A stretch of 35,034 nt of DNA, from positions 1 to 35,034 of the forward strand of contig NZ_JTGN01000026.1 of the NCBI RefSeq assembly GCF_000797495.1. Direction: 5' to 3'. This DNA comes from Robinsoniella peoriensis (lineage in GTDB: Bacteria > Bacillota > Clostridia > Lachnospirales > Lachnospiraceae). A program made the translations under genes and the position numbers. Positions 34,264-35,034 of this stretch are shown piece by piece (the stretch's first letter is position 1; each line of letters opens with the position of its first letter). The notes beneath the pieces were generated by a model that made no database searches, had not been told where the DNA came from, and saw nothing but the letters and a program-made list of their open reading frames with translations.

Positions 34264-34392
34264 CTTCCCAAAGTTTCTAATTTATTAATAAAAAAACAAT
34301 TGACATACGACCCAAAATGTGCGGCCGCTCTTGCAATATATTAGATGCTGTGAATCTCATTTATTGTGATTCCGAGAGATGATCTTAATTTA

Positions 34393-34420
34393 ATTATAGT
34401 TGTTGATTTACATAAGTAAA
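34393..34420 (-). promoter_or_regulatory. Putative sigma-A promoter for the GH28 gene
   Basis: On the minus strand TTTACT (34415-34420) and a perfect TATAAT (34393-34398) are separated by 16 bp, giving a start near 34386 and a leader of about 140 nt. The -10 matches perfectly and the -35 matches in four of six positions. Confidence 0.5.
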
Positions 34421-34545
34421 AGCGGATTATTTGGGGATTCTTAGCATATTTTTAACATCTTCTATGAATCCAATCCCAGGTAGTATTTCAGAAAGTAATA
34501 AACTCCAGTAGGTGTCAAGTCCGTTATAAAACCGACTTATGATGA

Positions 34546-34572
34546 GAGCGTGCTGTAAAATACAACACGCTC
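34546..34572. terminator. Hairpin after the right-edge gene
   Basis: GAGCGTG/CACGCTC and TGTA/TACA form an 11-bp stem with one mismatch and an AAA loop, 9 nt beyond the stop of the minus-strand gene at 34582. The T tract (CATTTTTC) is on the plus-strand side, and no T run follows in the minus direction, so its efficiency for the upstream gene is uncertain. Confidence 0.5.
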
Positions 34573-34581
34573 CATTTTTCT

Positions 34582-35034
34582 TTACTTTTTAATAACTACT
34601 GTACTCTTCTGGCCTTTTTTGGCAAATCTGCTCTGATATGATTTCAGTTTGGATTTCGGTACCTTGATGACTGCTCTGGCATGGATACCTTTCAATGCAT
34701 TTTTACCGACACTCTTAATCACTTTGGAGTATACGGTTATTGTTTTCAGTGCCTTATCGTTATAAAATGCTGCTGTTCCAATCTTTTTCACATTCTTTCC
34801 GATCTTCACTGTTTTAAGCTTATTATTTCGCTTAAATGCACTCTTGCCAATTTCGGTTACTTTATATCTGTAGTTACCGATCTTTACCGTATCCGGAACC
34901 TTAACCGTTTTTAATGTATTCTTCACTGGTTTGGTCAGACACACCGTTCCGCTCTTGGTGGATGCGCTTAATACTTTGTATTTGTAATTTCCTACTGTAT
35001 AAGTTCTTCCTTTTTTCGCCAGTATCACAAATGT
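34582..35034 (-). CDS. C-terminal end of another LRR_5 cassette protein (5' part beyond window)
   Basis: An open frame enters from the right edge and stops at 34582, giving 150 residues beginning TFVILAKKGRTYTVGNYKYK. It holds the end of the Ig-like module and the whole LRR_5 domain and ends KSTVVIKK. Only six residues differ from the corresponding end of the GH28 protein (S/C, T/K, K/T, I/V, A/V and N/S). By analogy the missing part is probably another secreted multimodular enzyme of the same array, but its catalytic type cannot be known from here. An apparent start at 35028 is an internal GTG valine codon, not a real start. Confidence 0.88.
   Translation of the reverse strand, partial: TFVILAKKGRTYTVGNYKYKVLSASTKSGTVCLTKPVKNTLKTVKVPDTVKIGNYRYKVTEIGKSAFKRNNKLKTVKIGKNVKKIGTAAFYNDKALKTITVYSKVIKSVGKNALKGIHARAVIKVPKSKLKSYQSRFAKKGQKSTVVIKK

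Larger units (their letters stand above)
34264..34581. other. Leader and intergenic region upstream of the GH28 gene
   Basis: No gene is visible. The region holds a putative promoter (34393-34420), an imperfect inverted repeat with GAATC/GATTC arms (about 34354-34374), and a hairpin at 34546-34572 after the upstream gene. The implied 5' leader of about 140 nt is long enough for regulation, but I recognise no riboswitch or cre-like operator. Confidence 0.45.

Noticed and set aside
34248..34581. Riboswitch or tRNA gene in the largest right-hand gap
   Set aside because: No cloverleaf or known riboswitch core is visible; only the simple hairpin and short inverted repeat can be seen.
597..35034. 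LPXTG-type sorting signals on the enzymes
   Set aside because: No enzyme ends in an xPxTG motif followed by a hydrophobic segment and basic tail; only the 7840-9549 protein does.

Overview
The window reads as a chromosomal segment from a low-to-mid GC Gram-positive anaerobe, most likely a gut-type Clostridia member of Lachnospiraceae character. This is inferred from Gram-positive signal peptides, strong AGGAGG-type ribosome binding sites, a sortase-type C-terminus, and FIVAR, Big_2 and BspA-like LRR_5 modules on very large secreted enzymes. No 16S rRNA or other taxonomic marker is present, so the assignment is an inference.

Layout. Bases 3-149 (+) are the tail of an IS110-family transposase, followed by about 360 bases of AT-rich noncoding DNA. 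From 597 to the right edge every gene is on the minus strand. In transcription order (right to left) they are: the C-terminal end of another cassette-bearing protein (34582-35034, cut by the window); a multimodular GH28-like protein (28587-34247); a GH2 beta-galactosidase-type enzyme (23546-28435); a LacZ-type GH2 with a LamG module inserted in its catalytic half (17523-23513); a GH76 alpha-1,6-mannanase-type enzyme (14714-17503); a domain-permuted GH3 with inserted CBM6-like modules (9667-14532); a sortase-anchored cohesin-like surface protein (7840-9549) that overlaps an NlpC/P60 plus 3D-domain cell-wall enzyme (6321-7874); and a second domain-permuted GH3 (597-6236). A strong rho-independent terminator separates the GH28 gene from the GH2 genes. 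The GH2-GH2-GH76 genes are tightly spaced and look like one operon. A terminator-like hairpin closes the array at 512-568.

How it works together. All six complete glycosidases carry signal peptides and several carbohydrate-binding modules, so the locus looks like an extracellular saccharification array for a complex glycan containing galactose, uronic acid and possibly mannose. The substrate is not provable from sequence. Transporters and regulators are absent from this window.

The most striking feature is a nearly interchangeable C-terminal cassette of about 220 residues (Ig-like plus LRR_5, usually preceded by FIVAR helices). It ends the GH28, both GH2 and the GH76 enzymes as well as the truncated protein at the right edge, and a divergent LRR_5 ends the left GH3. 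Its conservation across unrelated catalytic domains suggests a shared localisation or docking function. The neighbouring cell-wall-anchored protein has a cohesin-like domain, yet I saw no dockerin on any enzyme.
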